A stretch of DNA of 64,000 bases from Nesterenkonia sp. F (GTDB taxonomy: Bacteria > Actinomycetota > Actinomycetes > Actinomycetales > Micrococcaceae), in NCBI RefSeq assembly GCF_000220985.1, contig NZ_AFRW01000015.1, positions 20,747 through 84,746 on the forward strand, in the 5' to 3' direction. A model generated the notes under the pieces. That model made no database searches, was not told where the DNA came from, and saw nothing but the letters and a program-made list of their open reading frames with translations. The stretch's first letter is position 1. Every line of letters begins with the position of its first letter. The translations under genes were made by a program, and so were the position numbers. Below, in pieces: positions 1-9,642 of this stretch.

Positions 1-1229
1 AGGTCCCCGGCACCGGTCGCGCCGTCGAATGCGGCCTGGAGAAGCTCGCCGCCGACGGCGTCGCCGCCGAGTCCGGCACCGTGGTGGTCACCTACGGCGA
101 TGTGCCGCTGCTGAGCACCGAGATGCTGACCGAGCTCGTCGCCGCCCATGAGGCCGACTCCAATGCCGTCACCGTGCTGACCACGGTGCTCGACGACGCC
201 GGCGCCTACGGCCGGGTGCTGCGCGCCGAAGACGGGTCGGTCACCGGCATCGTCGAATACAAGGACGCCACCGAGCAGCAGCGCGCCGTCCGCGAGATCA
301 ACTCCGGGATCTACGCCTTCGACGCCGCCGTGCTGAGCCGTGCGCTGGCGCAGGTCTCCACCGACAACGTCCAGGGCGAGAAGTACCTGACCGATGTGCT
401 CTCCCTGGCACGGGCCGAGGGCGGCCGCGTCGCCGCCGTCGTCACCGAGGACCGCTGGCAGGTCGAGGGCGCCAACGACCGCGTCCAGCTGCAGGCCCTG
501 GGCGCGGAGCTGAACCGGCGCACCGTCGAGGCGCATATGCGCGGCGGCACCACCGTCGTCGACCCGGCGACCACCTGGATCGACGCCACCGTCACCCTCG
601 ACGAGGACACCACCGTGCTGCCCGGCACCCAGCTGCACGGTGCCACGCGCATCGGCCGCGACGCCGTCGTCGGGCCGGACACCACGCTGACCGACGTGAT
701 CGTCGGCGAGGGCGCGGAGATCGTCCGCACCCACGGCGAGGGTGCGGAGATCGGCGACGGTGCGCGCGTCGGCCCCTTCACCTACCTCCGCCGCGGCACC
801 CGGCTCGGCGAGACCGGCACGATCGGCGCGTTCTACGAGACGAAGAACGTCGAGATCGGCCGCGGCGCGAAGCTCTCCCACCTGGGCTACGCCGGCGACG
901 CGGTCATCGGTGAGCACACCAACATCGGCTGCGGCAACATCACCGCCAACTACGACGGCGAGGCCAAGCACCGCACGGTGATCGGCTCGCATGTGCGCAC
1001 CAGCTCGAACACGGTGTTCGTCGCGCCGGTCGAAGTCGGCGACGGCGCCTACACCGGCGCCGGTGCGGTGGTCCGCAAGGATGTGCCCGCCGGAGCGCTT
1101 GCGCTGTCGGTGGCCCCGCAGCGCAACGCCGACGGCTGGGTGGAGCGCAGGCGTCCGGACAGCGGATCGGCCGAGGCGGCCCGTCGCGCGGCGGGATCCT
1201 CGGACGAGCCGGCGGATGCGGCGGAGTAG
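1..1229 (+). CDS. glmU: Bifunctional UDP-GlcNAc pyrophosphorylase / GlcN-1-P acetyltransferase GlmU (5' truncated)
   Basis: Makes UDP-N-acetylglucosamine for peptidoglycan: the C-terminal half acetylates glucosamine-1-phosphate and the N-terminal half adds UMP. The start lies before the window; the reading frame is open from base 3 (VPGTGRAVE...). Visible N-domain motifs are YGDVPLL, EYKDAT, REINSGIYAFD and YLTDVL. The C-half shows the left-handed beta-helix hexapeptide pattern (IGDGARVGPF, IGRGAKL) and the acetyltransferase block SHLGYAGD...NIGCGNITANYDGE, whose His corresponds to the catalytic His of E. coli GlmU. It ends with a charged, alanine-rich tail. prs follows on the same strand 48 bp later, the usual actinobacterial glmU-prs pair, probably one transcript. 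Confidence 0.97.
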   Translation, partial: VPGTGRAVECGLEKLAADGVAAESGTVVVTYGDVPLLSTEMLTELVAAHEADSNAVTVLTTVLDDAGAYGRVLRAEDGSVTGIVEYKDATEQQRAVREINSGIYAFDAAVLSRALAQVSTDNVQGEKYLTDVLSLARAEGGRVAAVVTEDRWQVEGANDRVQLQALGAELNRRTVEAHMRGGTTVVDPATTWIDATVTLDEDTTVLPGTQLHGATRIGRDAVVGPDTTLTDVIVGEGAEIVRTHGEGAEIGDGARVGPFTYLRRGTRLGETGTIGAFYETKNVEIGRGAKLSHLGYAGDAVIGEHTNIGCGNITANYDGEAKHRTVIGSHVRTSSNTVFVAPVEVGDGAYTGAGAVVRKDVPAGALALSVAPQRNADGWVERRRPDSGSAEAARRAAGSSDEPADAAE

Positions 1230-1277
1230 AGTCGAGACAGCAGCCAGGGAACCGACCGGAGAGAAGGAAGAACAGGC

Positions 1278-2258
1278 ATGGACGAGATCAGGCTGAGCGG
1301 GGAGAAGACCCTCGTCGTGGCATCCGGACGGGCACACCCCGAGCTGGGGGACGAGATCGCCGCCGAGCTGGGGACCGAGCTGCTGCCGATGAGCGCCTAC
1401 GAGTTCGCCAACGGCGAGCTCTATGTGCGCTCCTCGGAGTCGGTGCGCGGAAAGGACGTGTTCCTGCTGCAGTCGCACCCGTACCCGCTGAACAACTGGC
1501 TCATGGAGCAGCTCATCATGATCGACTCCATGAAGCGCGCCTCGGCCAAGCGCATCACCGTCGTCTCGCCGTTCTACCCGTATGCGCGGCAGGACAAGAA
1601 GGGCCGCGGCCGTGAGCCGATCTCGGCGCGCCTGGTCTCCGACCTGTACAAGACCTCCGGCGCCGACCGGATCATGTCGGTCGACCTGCACACCGCGCAG
1701 ATCCAGGGCTTCTTCGACGGCCCGGTCGACCATCTCTTCGCCGTCCCGCTGCTGGCCGACCACATCAAGGCCCAGGTCGCCGGCGACGAGGTCACCGTGG
1801 TCTCGCCGGACACCGGCCGGGTGCGCGTCGCCGAGCAGTGGGCCGAGCGCCTCGGCGGGGCCCCGCTGGCCTTCGTGCACAAGACCCGTGATCTGACCCA
1901 GCCGAACATGGCCGAGTCCAAGCAGGTCGTCGGCGAGATCGAGGGCCGGACCTGCGTGCTCATCGACGACATGATCGACACCGGCGGCACGATCTCCGGT
2001 GCGGTGAAGGTGCTCAAGGACGCCGGCGCCAAGGACGTCATCATCGCCGCCACCCACGCGGTGCTCTCCGAGCCGGCGCCCGAGCGCCTCGAGCAGTCCG
2101 GCGCCCGGGAGGTCGTGGTCACCAACACGCTGCCGATCCCGGACGAGAAGCGCTTCAGCAACCTCACGGTCCTCTCCATCGCCCCGATCCTGGCGCGGGC
2201 GATCCGCGAGGTCTTCGAGGACGGCTCGGTGACCTCGCTCTTCGAGGGCAACGCCTGA
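1278..2258 (+). CDS. prs: Ribose-phosphate pyrophosphokinase (PRPP synthetase)
   Basis: Transfers pyrophosphate from ATP to ribose-5-phosphate, giving PRPP for purine, pyrimidine, His and Trp synthesis. The 326-residue length is normal. Motifs seen: FANGELYVR (N-terminal), the flexible-loop/ATP region YARQDKKGRGREPISARL, SVDLHTAQIQGFF, and the PRPP-binding loop VLIDDMIDTGGTI. The start is set by a purine-rich Shine-Dalgarno (GGAGAGAAGGAAG) a few bases before the ATG. It follows glmU, so sugar-nucleotide and nucleotide precursor supply are linked. A perfect 18-bp hairpin 57 bp after the stop ends the transcript. Confidence 0.98.
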   Translation: MDEIRLSGEKTLVVASGRAHPELGDEIAAELGTELLPMSAYEFANGELYVRSSESVRGKDVFLLQSHPYPLNNWLMEQLIMIDSMKRASAKRITVVSPFYPYARQDKKGRGREPISARLVSDLYKTSGADRIMSVDLHTAQIQGFFDGPVDHLFAVPLLADHIKAQVAGDEVTVVSPDTGRVRVAEQWAERLGGAPLAFVHKTRDLTQPNMAESKQVVGEIEGRTCVLIDDMIDTGGTISGAVKVLKDAGAKDVIIAATHAVLSEPAPERLEQSGAREVVVTNTLPIPDEKRFSNLTVLSIAPILARAIREVFEDGSVTSLFEGNA

Positions 2259-2314
2259 CGGACCCCGCCGTCGGCGGCTCAGCACAGCGTGAGCCGCGGG
2301 CCTGAGCCGGTGCA

Positions 2315-2354
2315 CAGTGCGGGCCGCCGACCGGATGGTCGGCGGCCCGCACTG
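2315..2354. terminator. Bidirectional intrinsic terminator between prs and hydrolase
   Basis: A perfect 18-bp inverted repeat (2315-2332 with 2337-2354) with a 4-nt loop GGAT lies between the convergent ends of prs and the reverse-strand hydrolase. It is very GC-rich, with no clear U-tract, as is common in high-GC actinobacteria. It should work in both directions. Confidence 0.85.
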
Positions 2355-2375
2355 CGTCCGCGGCCGGGCGGCGCA

Positions 2376-3197
2376 CTAGCCCTGCAGGAAACCGCGCAGC
2401 AGCTCGGCCGTCTCGGCCGGCTTCTGCGTGGGGATCTGGTGGGCGACGCCGGGCACCGTCGTCGCCGATCCCTGAGGCACGCCGGCGGCGATGGTCTCGG
2501 CCTGCTCCGGCGGGGCCACCGGATCGTGCTCTCCGGCGACGGCGAGCACCGGCACGGCGACCTCGGAGAGCCGGTCGCGCAGGTCGAAGCGGCTCTGCAC
2601 GCTGCACAGCGCCGCGTAGCTGGCGTCGTCGGCGGTGCGCAGCGAGTCCAGCACCGCCTCGACCTCGTGAGCGTGCTCGCGCCGGAAGTCCTCGGTGAAC
2701 CACTTGCCCGCGCTGCCCTCGGCCAGCGAGGCGGTGCCCGCGGCGCGGATCGTCTCGGCCCGCTCGATCCAGGTCTGCGGGTCGCCGAAGCGCGGCGCCC
2801 CGCCGACGACGACCAGGCGGGCGAAGCGGTCGGGGTGGTCGATGCCCAGCTGCAGCATCAGACCCCCGGCCAGCGAGGTCCCGGCGGCGCTGACCGGCAC
2901 CTCGGTCAGCTCGGGGCGGCGGGCGCGGTGCTCGACCACCGCCTCGACCAGCAGGTTCCCCAGGGCGCTCATCGTCGGCTCCGCAGGGGCGTCGGTCCAC
3001 GGGGCGGAGAGCCCGTGGCCGGGCAGGTCGACGCCGATCACCTGGGGGCCGGCCGCGGCCCCGCCGTCGACCAGGTGGGCGGCGGTGTGCGCCCAGGTGC
3101 TCGCCACGTCGGTGCCGAGACCCGGCACCAGGACGAACAGCGCGGTCGGCTCGCTCGGGGCGTGCAGCGTGGTGGTGCTCAGCGTGGTGTGCTCCAT
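2376..3197 (-). CDS. Alpha/beta-fold hydrolase
   Basis: Predicted soluble alpha/beta hydrolase of 273 residues; substrate unknown. Seen: the oxyanion strand VLVPGLGTD, the nucleophile elbow GTSLAGG (Ser in G-x-S-x-x-G), an acidic residue in AGEHDPVAPPEQ, and the catalytic His in GVAHQIPTQKP. The frame stays open upstream to 3404, but the extension is Pro/Arg/Ala-rich and unlike a protein domain. I therefore start at the ATG at 3197, which has a possible leaderless -10 (GATACT) 7 nt upstream. It stands alone on the reverse strand between prs and rplY. The family covers esterases, lactonases and C-C hydrolases, so no reaction is assigned. Confidence 0.85.
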   Translation of the reverse strand: MEHTTLSTTTLHAPSEPTALFVLVPGLGTDVASTWAHTAAHLVDGGAAAGPQVIGVDLPGHGLSAPWTDAPAEPTMSALGNLLVEAVVEHRARRPELTEVPVSAAGTSLAGGLMLQLGIDHPDRFARLVVVGGAPRFGDPQTWIERAETIRAAGTASLAEGSAGKWFTEDFRREHAHEVEAVLDSLRTADDASYAALCSVQSRFDLRDRLSEVAVPVLAVAGEHDPVAPPEQAETIAAGVPQGSATTVPGVAHQIPTQKPAETAELLRGFLQG

Positions 3198-3204
3198 GGT
3201 GCCG

Positions 3205-3210
3205 AGTATC
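3205..3210 (-). promoter_or_regulatory. Possible leaderless -10 box (GATACT)
   Basis: GATACT on the reverse strand ends 7 nt before the ATG of the hydrolase, the spacing seen at many other genes here. It departs from TANNNT at the first base, so support is moderate. Confidence 0.4.
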
Positions 3211-3484
3211 GTCGTCCGCGCCGTCGGCGGGCAAGGTCGGGGTGCGCCGTCTCCGGTCGCGGGCGGCTGCGGCGGCGTCGTGGGCGTCTTGGGCGCCGCC
3301 CGGGCCGTGATAGCATGAGCGACTGTGCCCAGGCGAGGGAGCGCGGTCGGCGAGGCCGCCGCGACTCCGTGATCGACGAGGCGACGCTCGAGAGCCCACC
3401 GCATGCTGTGCAGCGTGCGACGGTCCGACGTCTTCCCCCGTCGGCCCCTGGACGTCAGGACCGTCGACCAACGAAGGACACATC

Positions 3485-4129
3485 ATGTCGGACAAGATCG
3501 TCATTCAGGCCCACCTCCGGAGCGACTTCGGCAAGGGTGCGGCCCGCCGGGCCCGCCGCGAGGGCTGGATCCCCGCCGTCGTCTACGGCCACGGCGAGGA
3601 CCCGCAGCACCTGCTTCTGCCGAAGCACGAGACCACGCTGGCGGTCCGCAACCCCAACGCGCTGATCACCCTGGACATCGAGGGCAAGGACCAGATGGTG
3701 CTGCCCAAGGACATCCAGCGCGACGCCATCTACCGCAGCGTCGACCACCTCGACCTCATCGTCGTCCGTCGCGGCGAGAAGGTCGTCGTCGACGTCACCG
3801 TCGAGGTCATCGGCGAGCCGGCCGCGGGCCTGGCCCACCTGCTGGACCAGCCGACCGTCTCCGTCGAGGCCGAGGCGACCCACCTGCCGGAGTCGGTCAG
3901 CATCGACATCACCGACCGCACCGAGCACGCGCTGCCGGAGCTGCTGCAGCTGCCCAAGGGCACCACCCTGGCGCTGTCGGACCTCGAGTCCCCGATCGTG
4001 ACCATCTACGAGCCCGCCGCGCAGGACCTGGGCGAGGACGAGGAGTCCGACGAGGACGAGGACGAGGCCGCCGAGGCGTCCTCCTCCGAGGAGTCGGGCG
4101 AGGGCGAGGGCTCCTCCGAGGAGGAGTGA
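3485..4129 (+). CDS. rplY: 50S ribosomal protein L25 / general stress protein Ctc
   Basis: Binds 5S rRNA in the large subunit; this long CTC form is the general-stress variant. The 214 residues comprise the L25 5S-binding domain (about 1-95: FGKGAARRARREGWIPAVVYG, DHLDLI), the beta-rich TL5/CTC C-domain (about 96-185), and an extreme acidic tail of Glu, Asp and Ser from about residue 180. GAAGGA lies about 6 nt before the ATG. The gene sits directly before pth, a widespread arrangement. The roughly 290-bp region upstream is gene-free apart from a TAGCAT hexamer near 3311, a possible -10 giving a long leader. Confidence 0.96.
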   Translation: MSDKIVIQAHLRSDFGKGAARRARREGWIPAVVYGHGEDPQHLLLPKHETTLAVRNPNALITLDIEGKDQMVLPKDIQRDAIYRSVDHLDLIVVRRGEKVVVDVTVEVIGEPAAGLAHLLDQPTVSVEAEATHLPESVSIDITDRTEHALPELLQLPKGTTLALSDLESPIVTIYEPAAQDLGEDEESDEDEDEAAEASSSEESGEGEGSSEEE

Positions 4130-4168
4130 GCGCTCCGGAGCCGATGCGACCCGCGGCGAGCGGGTCGA

Positions 4169-4174
4169 TAGACT
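4169..4174 (+). promoter_or_regulatory. Leaderless -10 box (TAGACT) for pth
   Basis: TAGACT ends 7 nt before the pth ATG, so transcription should begin at or next to the start codon. There is no Shine-Dalgarno sequence. pth can therefore be expressed independently of rplY, although the two genes lie only 52 bp apart. Confidence 0.65.
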
Positions 4175-4181
4175 CGACTCC

Positions 4182-4766
4182 ATGAGTTCAGAGAACTGGC
4201 TGGTGGCGGGGCTCGGGAATCCCGGGCCCCGCTACTCGCGCACGCGGCACAACGTGGGGCAGATGGTCGTCGACGAGCTCGTCGGCCGCATGGGGGCCGG
4301 CCTGGCCCGCACCAAGGTCGGCGCGCGGATGGTCGGCGCCCGCCTGCAGCCCGGCGGTCCCAAGATGCTCTTCGCCGTCTCCGAGGGCTATATGAACACC
4401 TCGGGCCAGCCGATCCGCCGGTTGATGGACTACTACGACGTCGACCCGGCGCGGCTGATCGTCGTCCACGACGAGGTCGACCTGGACTTCGAGCGGATCA
4501 AGCTCAAGCGCGGCGGATCCGAGGGCGGGCACAACGGGCTGAAGTCCATCACGCAGCACCTCGGCGGCGACCGCGACTACATCCGGGTGCGGGTGGGCGT
4601 CTCCCGCCCGCCGGGGCGCATGGACACCGCCGACTATGTGCTGCAGAACTTCTCCGCCGAGGAGCGGAAGGCGCTGCCGCAGCTGCTGCAGCGCGCCGGC
4701 GACGCCGTCGAGAACGTCATCACCGACGGCCTGACCGCCGCGCAGAACCGCGTGCACCAGCTCTGA
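4182..4766 (+). CDS. pth: Peptidyl-tRNA hydrolase
   Basis: Releases tRNA from prematurely dropped peptidyl-tRNA. The 194 residues have the full family signature: GLGNPGPRYSRTRHNVG (substrate-binding Asn and catalytic His), EGYMNTSGQPI, VVHDEVDLDF (catalytic Asp), and GGHNGLKSI (second substrate Asn). The length matches bacterial Pth. The ATG start is supported by the TAGACT box 7 nt upstream and by absence of a ribosome-binding site. A perfect 19-bp hairpin just downstream separates it from the convergent DUF2505-like gene. Confidence 0.98.
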   Translation: MSSENWLVAGLGNPGPRYSRTRHNVGQMVVDELVGRMGAGLARTKVGARMVGARLQPGGPKMLFAVSEGYMNTSGQPIRRLMDYYDVDPARLIVVHDEVDLDFERIKLKRGGSEGGHNGLKSITQHLGGDRDYIRVRVGVSRPPGRMDTADYVLQNFSAEERKALPQLLQRAGDAVENVITDGLTAAQNRVHQL

Positions 4767-4777
4767 GGCTCCGGTTC

Positions 4778-4830
4778 CGACGACGCCGGCCCGGGCTCCG
4801 CTCACCGCGGGGCCCGGGCCGGCGTCGTCG
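4778..4830. terminator. Bidirectional intrinsic terminator after pth
   Basis: A perfect 19-bp inverted repeat (4778-4796 with 4812-4830) with a 15-nt loop sits between the convergent stop codons of pth and the DUF2505-like gene. Confidence 0.85.
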
Positions 4831-4842
4831 TGTCGGGGCGGA

Positions 4843-5346
4843 TCAGCCCTGCTGGTCGATCCAGGCGGAGACCTCCCGGGCCTGCACCGCCACGAACTTC
4901 TTCATGTAGGGCTCGGCCGCTGAGGCCAGCTTCTTGCCGATCAGCGGCACCGACGTGGTCACCTCGCCGCGCACCGTCGCCAGCGTCTCGGAGTCGCCGC
5001 GCGCGTGCAGCACCTGCGAGGCGGTGGCCTTCACCGGGGCGGAGTGGATCGCGACGTCCATGTCGGAGCGGCGGGAGCCGTCGGCGTCCGGACCGGACCA
5101 GGTCTCGGTCACGGTGACCTGGACCTGACCCTTGATGACCTTCTTGGCGATGTCCGGCAGCTGGTCCACCGACATTCGCTGCTCGGAGGTGACGGTGACG
5201 GCTCCGGCCGGATCGCCGTCGACGGCGAAGCTGATCAGCTCCGAGCCGACGCGATCCGCCAGATGCGCGTGGAAGTCGCGGGAGGTGTAGGCCTGCAGGA
5301 TCTGCTCGGCGCCGTGGGGTATCACGGTCTCGGTCTCGAGGGCCAC
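4843..5346 (-). CDS. DUF2505-like (START-fold type) protein
   Basis: A 167-residue protein resembling actinobacterial DUF2505 proteins, with the alternating strand pattern of the SRPBCC/START fold: HGAEQILQAYTSRDFHAHLADRVGS near the start, a central beta region, and a C-terminal helix ending AREVSAWIDQQG. No catalytic residues can be named and the role is unknown; the family is thought to bind hydrophobic ligands. I chose the GTG at 5346 because AAGGAG lies 8 nt before it. An in-frame extension upstream to 5655 is Arg/Pro-rich and not credible. It is convergent with pth and divergent from mfd. Confidence 0.75.
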   Translation of the reverse strand: MALETETVIPHGAEQILQAYTSRDFHAHLADRVGSELISFAVDGDPAGAVTVTSEQRMSVDQLPDIAKKVIKGQVQVTVTETWSGPDADGSRRSDMDVAIHSAPVKATASQVLHARGDSETLATVRGEVTTSVPLIGKKLASAAEPYMKKFVAVQAREVSAWIDQQG

Positions 5347-5653
5347 GGAGGGGTCTCCTTCGCTGGGGGACGTATCCCGATCATCATAGGGGGCGGCGCG
5401 GTCGATCTGCTCTCGGCAGGTCCGCCGTGAGCAGGATTCGTGGGCGCCGGGACGTCGCCGCGCGGCCGGCCGACGTTCCGTTCGCGCCTCCGTCCGACGT
5501 TCCCGCTGAGCGGACGCATGTGCCCGCGGCCCGGCGGGGCAGTATCCTGTGGAGGTCCTCCCGACCGGGGCGCGGGATCCGTCCGCCGGCCCGGACGGCA
5601 CCTGCGAAGGCACCCCGACGACGGTCCTGTCACGAAGCGAGGCGAGCAACTCC
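5347..5653. other. Intergenic region between DUF2505-like gene and mfd
   Basis: This 307-bp divergent spacer contains the ribosome-binding site of the reverse-strand gene and a TATCCT hexamer (5543-5548), a possible -10 for mfd giving a leader of about 100 nt. Repeated GACGT words occur near 5450-5500. I see no gene in it. Confidence 0.5.
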
Positions 5654-8600
5654 ATGGCATTGTCCGGTCTGCGTACTGCCCTGGCGGCGGATTCCTCCTA
5701 TGCGCGGGTCGCCGCGGCGGCGTCGAGGCCGGCGCCCGAGCGGACCGAGGAGCTGCAGATCGCCGCGACGCCCGGCATGCGCCCGGCGCTGGTCGCCGAA
5801 GTCGCCGAGCAGCTGCGCGCCGCCTCCGACTCCGGAGTGCTGCTCACCGTCACCGCCACCGACCGCGAGGCCGAGGACCTGGCCTCCTCGCTGCGGGCCT
5901 ACCGGCCCGACACCCGGGTCGCCCACTTCCCCTCCTGGGAGACGCTGCCGCATGAGCGGCTCTCGCCGCGCTCGGACACCGTCGGCCGTCGGCTGGCGGT
6001 GCTGCGCCGGCTGGCCCACCCGGAGGAGGCCGGCGCGCTCGACGTCGTCGTCGCCCCGGTGCGCGCCGTGGTCCAGCCGATCGTCGCCGGGCTGGGGGAG
6101 CTGGCCCCGGTGCGGCTGAGCGTCGGCGAGGAGCGGGACTTCGACGCGATCGTCTCCGCGCTGGCAGACGCCGCCTACTCCCGTGTGGACATGGTCACCC
6201 GGCGCGGCGAGTTCGCCGTCCGCGGCGGCATCCTCGACGTCTTCCCGCCCACGGAGCCGCATCCGCTGCGCGTGGAGTTCTTCGGCGACGAGGTCGAGCA
6301 GATGCGGTACTTCTCCGTGGCCGACCAGCGCTCCCTCGACGACGAGGGGCCCGCCGTCCTCGACGCGGCTCCCTGCCGCGAACTGCTGATCACCGACGAC
6401 GTCGCCGCCCGGGCGAAGGCGCTGCTGCCGCAGATGCCCCATGCTCAGGACCTGCTGACCAAGATCGCCGAGGGCATGGCCGCCGAGGGCATGGAGTCGC
6501 TGGCTCCGGTGCTGGTCGAGCAGATGGTCCCGTTCGTCTCCGAGCTGCCGGAGAGCTCGCTGACGATGGTCGTCGAGCCGGAGAAGACCCGCACCCGCGC
6601 CCACGACCTGAACACCACCAACGAGGAGTTCCTCGCCGCGGCCTGGCAGGCCAGCAGCGACGGCGGCTCCGCCCCGCTGGACCTGACCAGCGCCGAGCGC
6701 GACGACCTCGCGGCCGGCTCCTTCGCCAGCCTCGCCGAGACGCGGGAGGCCTCGCTGGAGCACGGCGCCGGCTGGTGGTCGATCACCTCGCTGGGCCTGG
6801 ACGAGGAGCTCGAACAGGACGCCGACATCGCCTCCATCGACTCCCGCGAGCCCTTCGGCTACCGGGGCAGCGTCGACGAGGTGATGACCTTCCTCGCCGA
6901 GCGCGCCCGCGACCGCTGGTCGGTGGTCGTCACCACCGCCGGCGCCGGATCCGCCCAGCGGGTGGCCGAGCTGCTCACCGAGAACCGGGTGCCGGTCGAG
7001 CGGGTCGAGGAGCTCGCCGAGCCGCCGACGCCGGGACGGATCACCGTCACCACCGCCGAGGTCTCGCAGGGCTTCGGGATCGACTCGCTGCAGCTGGCGC
7101 TGCTGACCGAGTCGGAGATGCTGGGCCGCTCGATGCGTTCCAGCCCCGGCGAGGGGCGGAGGATGCCGGCGCGGCGCCGGCGGCACGCCGTCGACCCGCT
7201 GGCGCTGAGCCCCGGCGACTACGTCGTCCACGAGCAGCACGGCATCGGCCAGTTCGTCGAGCTCGTCCAGCGCAAGGTCGGCTCCGCCCAGGCGGTCAAG
7301 GCCGGCACCGCCGGCATCCGCGAATATCTGGTGCTGGAGTACGCGGCCTCGAAGCGCGGCGGGCCCAAGGACCGGCTGATGGTGCCCACCGACCAGCTCG
7401 ATCAGGTCAGCCAGTACGTCGGCGGGGATGCGCCGAGCCTGTCGAAGATGGGCGGCAGCGACTGGGCGCAGACGAAGAAGAAGGCCCGGAAGGCCGTCCG
7501 TGAGATCGCCGGCGAGCTGATCCGGCTCTACGCCGCCCGCATGGCCTCCCGCGGCCACGCCTTCGCTCCCGACACCCCCTGGCAGGCCGAGCTGGAGGAC
7601 GCCTTCCCGCATCCGGAGACCCCGGACCAGCTGACCACCATCGACGACGTCAAGCGCGACATGGAGCGCGAGATCCCGATGGACCGGCTGATCTCCGGCG
7701 ACGTCGGCTACGGCAAGACCGAGATCGCCGTCCGCGCGGCGTTCAAGGCCGTCCAGGACGGCAAACAGGTCTCGCTGCTGGTGCCCACCACGCTGCTGGC
7801 CTCCCAGCACTATGAGACCTTCACCGAGCGCTTCGCCGGCTTCCCGGTCACCGTGCGCGCACTCTCGCGCTTCCAGACGGCCAAGGAGTCGCGCGAGGTC
7901 CTCGACGGCGTGCACAGCGGCGAGATCGACGTCGTCATCGGCACCCACCGGCTGCTCAGCAGCGAGGTGAAGTTCAAGGACCTCGGGCTGGTGATCATCG
8001 ACGAGGAGCAGCGCTTCGGCGTCGAGCACAAGGAGGCGCTGAAGAAGCTGCGCACCAACGTCGACGTGCTGGCGATGTCGGCGACGCCGATCCCGCGGAC
8101 CCTGGAGATGTCGATGGCCGGCATCCGCGAGACCTCCACGCTGGCCACCCCGCCGGAGGAGCGCCACCCGGTGCTGACCTACGTCGGGCCCTTCACCGAC
8201 AAACAGGTCTCGGCGGCGATCCGCCGCGAGCTGATGCGCGAGGGCCAGGTGTTCTTCGTGCACAACCGGGTCTCGTCCATCGAGGAGACCGCCGCGAAGG
8301 TCCGTGAGCTGGTGCCCGAGGCGCGCGTGGAGGTCGCCCACGGGCAGATGAGCGAGTCCCGGCTGGAGCAGATCATCCAGGACTTCTGGGAGAAGCGCTT
8401 CGACGTGCTGGTCTCGACCACGATCATCGAGACCGGCCTGGACATCTCCAACGCCAACACGCTGATCGTCGACCGCGCCTCGACCTACGGACTCTCCCAG
8501 CTGCATCAGCTGCGCGGCCGCGTCGGGCGCTCGCGGGAGCGCGCCTACGCCTACTTCCTCTACCCGGCGGAGAAGCCGCTGGGCGAGGTCGCCCTGGAGC

Positions 8601-9274
8601 GGCTGAAGGCCGTGGCGGCGAACAACGAGCTCGGCGCCGGGCTGCAGCTGGCGATGAAGGACCTCGAGATCCGCGGGGCCGGCAACCTGCTCGGCGGCGA
8701 GCAGTCCGGTCACATCGCAGGCGTCGGCTTCGACCTCTATCTGCGGCTGGTCGGCGAGGCGGTGGCCGACTACCGAGGCGAGGCCGAGGAGCGGACCACC
8801 GAGGTCAAGATCGAGCTGCCCGTCGACGCGCATCTGCCCGAGGACTACGCCCCCGGCGAGCGGCTGCGGCTGGAGGGATACCGGAAGCTGGCCGCCGCCG
8901 ACACCGACGAGGCGATCGAGGAGGTCGTCACCGAGTGGCGCGACCGCTACGGCGAGCCGCCGCAGGCGGTGGCGAACCTGGTCGAGGTCGCCCGGCTGCG
9001 CAACCGGGCCCGGGCGATCGGCATCGACGACATCGGCACCCAGGGGAAGTTCATCCGCTTCGCCCCGGTGGAGGAGCTGCCCGAGTCGCGGCAGATGCGA
9101 CTCGATCGGATGTACCCGGGCAGTCAGATCAAGTCCTCGCTGAAGGCGGTTCTCATCCCGAAGCCGACCACGGGCGGGATCAGCGGCCGGGAGCTGGCCG
9201 ACGCCGAGCTGCTGTCCTGGCTGGACCAGGTGCTCACCGCGATCTTCGAGCCCGCGGCGTCGTCGACGAGCTGA
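5654..9274 (+). CDS. mfd: Transcription-repair coupling factor Mfd
   Basis: Displaces RNA polymerase stalled at DNA lesions and recruits UvrA. 1206 residues, normal for actinobacteria. Order: UvrB-like N-domains ([27 protein letters not shown] near residue 190), RNA-polymerase-interacting domain ([13 protein letters not shown] near 520), helicase core with Walker [12 protein letters not shown] (about 680-690), DEEQ box IIDEEQRFG (about 780), [27 protein letters not shown], and a C-terminal TRCF domain with RLEGYRKLA. The start at [11 protein letters not shown] is chosen by family N-termini; the upstream 35 codons look non-coding. It ends 6 bp before a convergent small gene, with no terminator between. 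Confidence 0.97.
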   Translation: MALSGLRTALAADSSYARVAAAASRPAPERTEELQIAATPGMRPALVAEVAEQLRAASDSGVLLTVTATDREAEDLASSLRAYRPDTRVAHFPSWETLPHERLSPRSDTVGRRLAVLRRLAHPEEAGALDVVVAPVRAVVQPIVAGLGELAPVRLSVGEERDFDAIVSALADAAYSRVDMVTRRGEFAVRGGILDVFPPTEPHPLRVEFFGDEVEQMRYFSVADQRSLDDEGPAVLDAAPCRELLITDDVAARAKALLPQMPHAQDLLTKIAEGMAAEGMESLAPVLVEQMVPFVSELPESSLTMVVEPEKTRTRAHDLNTTNEEFLAAAWQASSDGGSAPLDLTSAERDDLAAGSFASLAETREASLEHGAGWWSITSLGLDEELEQDADIASIDSREPFGYRGSVDEVMTFLAERARDRWSVVVTTAGAGSAQRVAELLTENRVPVERVEELAEPPTPGRITVTTAEVSQGFGIDSLQLALLTESEMLGRSMRSSPGEGRRMPARRRRHAVDPLALSPGDYVVHEQHGIGQFVELVQRKVGSAQAVKAGTAGIREYLVLEYAASKRGGPKDRLMVPTDQLDQVSQYVGGDAPSLSKMGGSDWAQTKKKARKAVREIAGELIRLYAARMASRGHAFAPDTPWQAELEDAFPHPETPDQLTTIDDVKRDMEREIPMDRLISGDVGYGKTEIAVRAAFKAVQDGKQVSLLVPTTLLASQHYETFTERFAGFPVTVRALSRFQTAKESREVLDGVHSGEIDVVIGTHRLLSSEVKFKDLGLVIIDEEQRFGVEHKEALKKLRTNVDVLAMSATPIPRTLEMSMAGIRETSTLATPPEERHPVLTYVGPFTDKQVSAAIRRELMREGQVFFVHNRVSSIEETAAKVRELVPEARVEVAHGQMSESRLEQIIQDFWEKRFDVLVSTTIIETGLDISNANTLIVDRASTYGLSQLHQLRGRVGRSRERAYAYFLYPAEKPLGEVALERLKAVAANNELGAGLQLAMKDLEIRGAGNLLGGEQSGHIAGVGFDLYLRLVGEAVADYRGEAEERTTEVKIELPVDAHLPEDYAPGERLRLEGYRKLAAADTDEAIEEVVTEWRDRYGEPPQAVANLVEVARLRNRARAIGIDDIGTQGKFIRFAPVEELPESRQMRLDRMYPGSQIKSSLKAVLIPKPTTGGISGRELADAELLSWLDQVLTAIFEPAASSTS

Positions 9275-9280
9275 GCCGGA

Positions 9281-9547
9281 TCAGTGGCCGGACGCGTCCG
9301 CCGGCGTCGGCGACGATGGCGAGGCGAGGGCGGCGGCGCCGCGCCTGACCGCCTCGCGGCGGTGGGACCAGCGCACGACGGTCAGCGCCGCATAGCCGCT
9401 GCAGAAGACCGTGACGAGCACATACAGACGCGGCCATCCGGTGAGCTGGACGAGGATCTCGGAGAGCACGGCCAGCAGCACGGGGAAGAGGGCGAGCGAC
9501 AGTCGCTCGCCCCGTGTCGAGCCGTCGTGGGCGCCCTTCACGATCAC
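9281..9547 (-). CDS. Small two-TM membrane protein, unknown function
   Basis: An 88-residue reading frame with two hydrophobic segments (about 16-34, LSLALFPVLLAVLSEILVQ, and 39-58, RLYVLVTVFCSGYAALTVV), then an Arg-rich stretch and an Ala/Ser/Pro tail. The start is GTG at 9547; a second GTG lies two codons in. I recognise no family. It faces mfd with only 6 bp between. The amphipathic layout and codon bias are like a real gene, but homologues would be needed to be sure. Confidence 0.5.
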   Translation of the reverse strand: MIVKGAHDGSTRGERLSLALFPVLLAVLSEILVQLTGWPRLYVLVTVFCSGYAALTVVRWSHRREAVRRGAAALASPSSPTPADASGH

Positions 9548-9578
9548 CGGTCCCGGAGCATATCGATGTCAGTGATCT

Positions 9579-9593
9579 CCATGTCGGACATGG
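9579..9593. promoter_or_regulatory. 15-bp palindrome upstream of the small membrane protein
   Basis: CCATGTC-G-GACATGG is a perfect 7-1-7 inverted repeat, 32 bp before the GTG of the 88-residue membrane protein and 50 bp after the acyltransferase stop. Further ATGTC words lie on both sides (near 9566 and 9605). It could be an operator. Confidence 0.35.
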
Positions 9594-9642
9594 TGTCACA
9601 TATCATGTCGCCCCGGCGACGGCATCCTGACCGCCGACGGCG

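Noticed and set aside
5630..8833. A 1067-codon reverse-strand frame opposite mfd
   Set aside because: Antisense shadow of mfd caused by high-GC codon bias; low-complexity Gly/Arg/Leu composition and no motifs.
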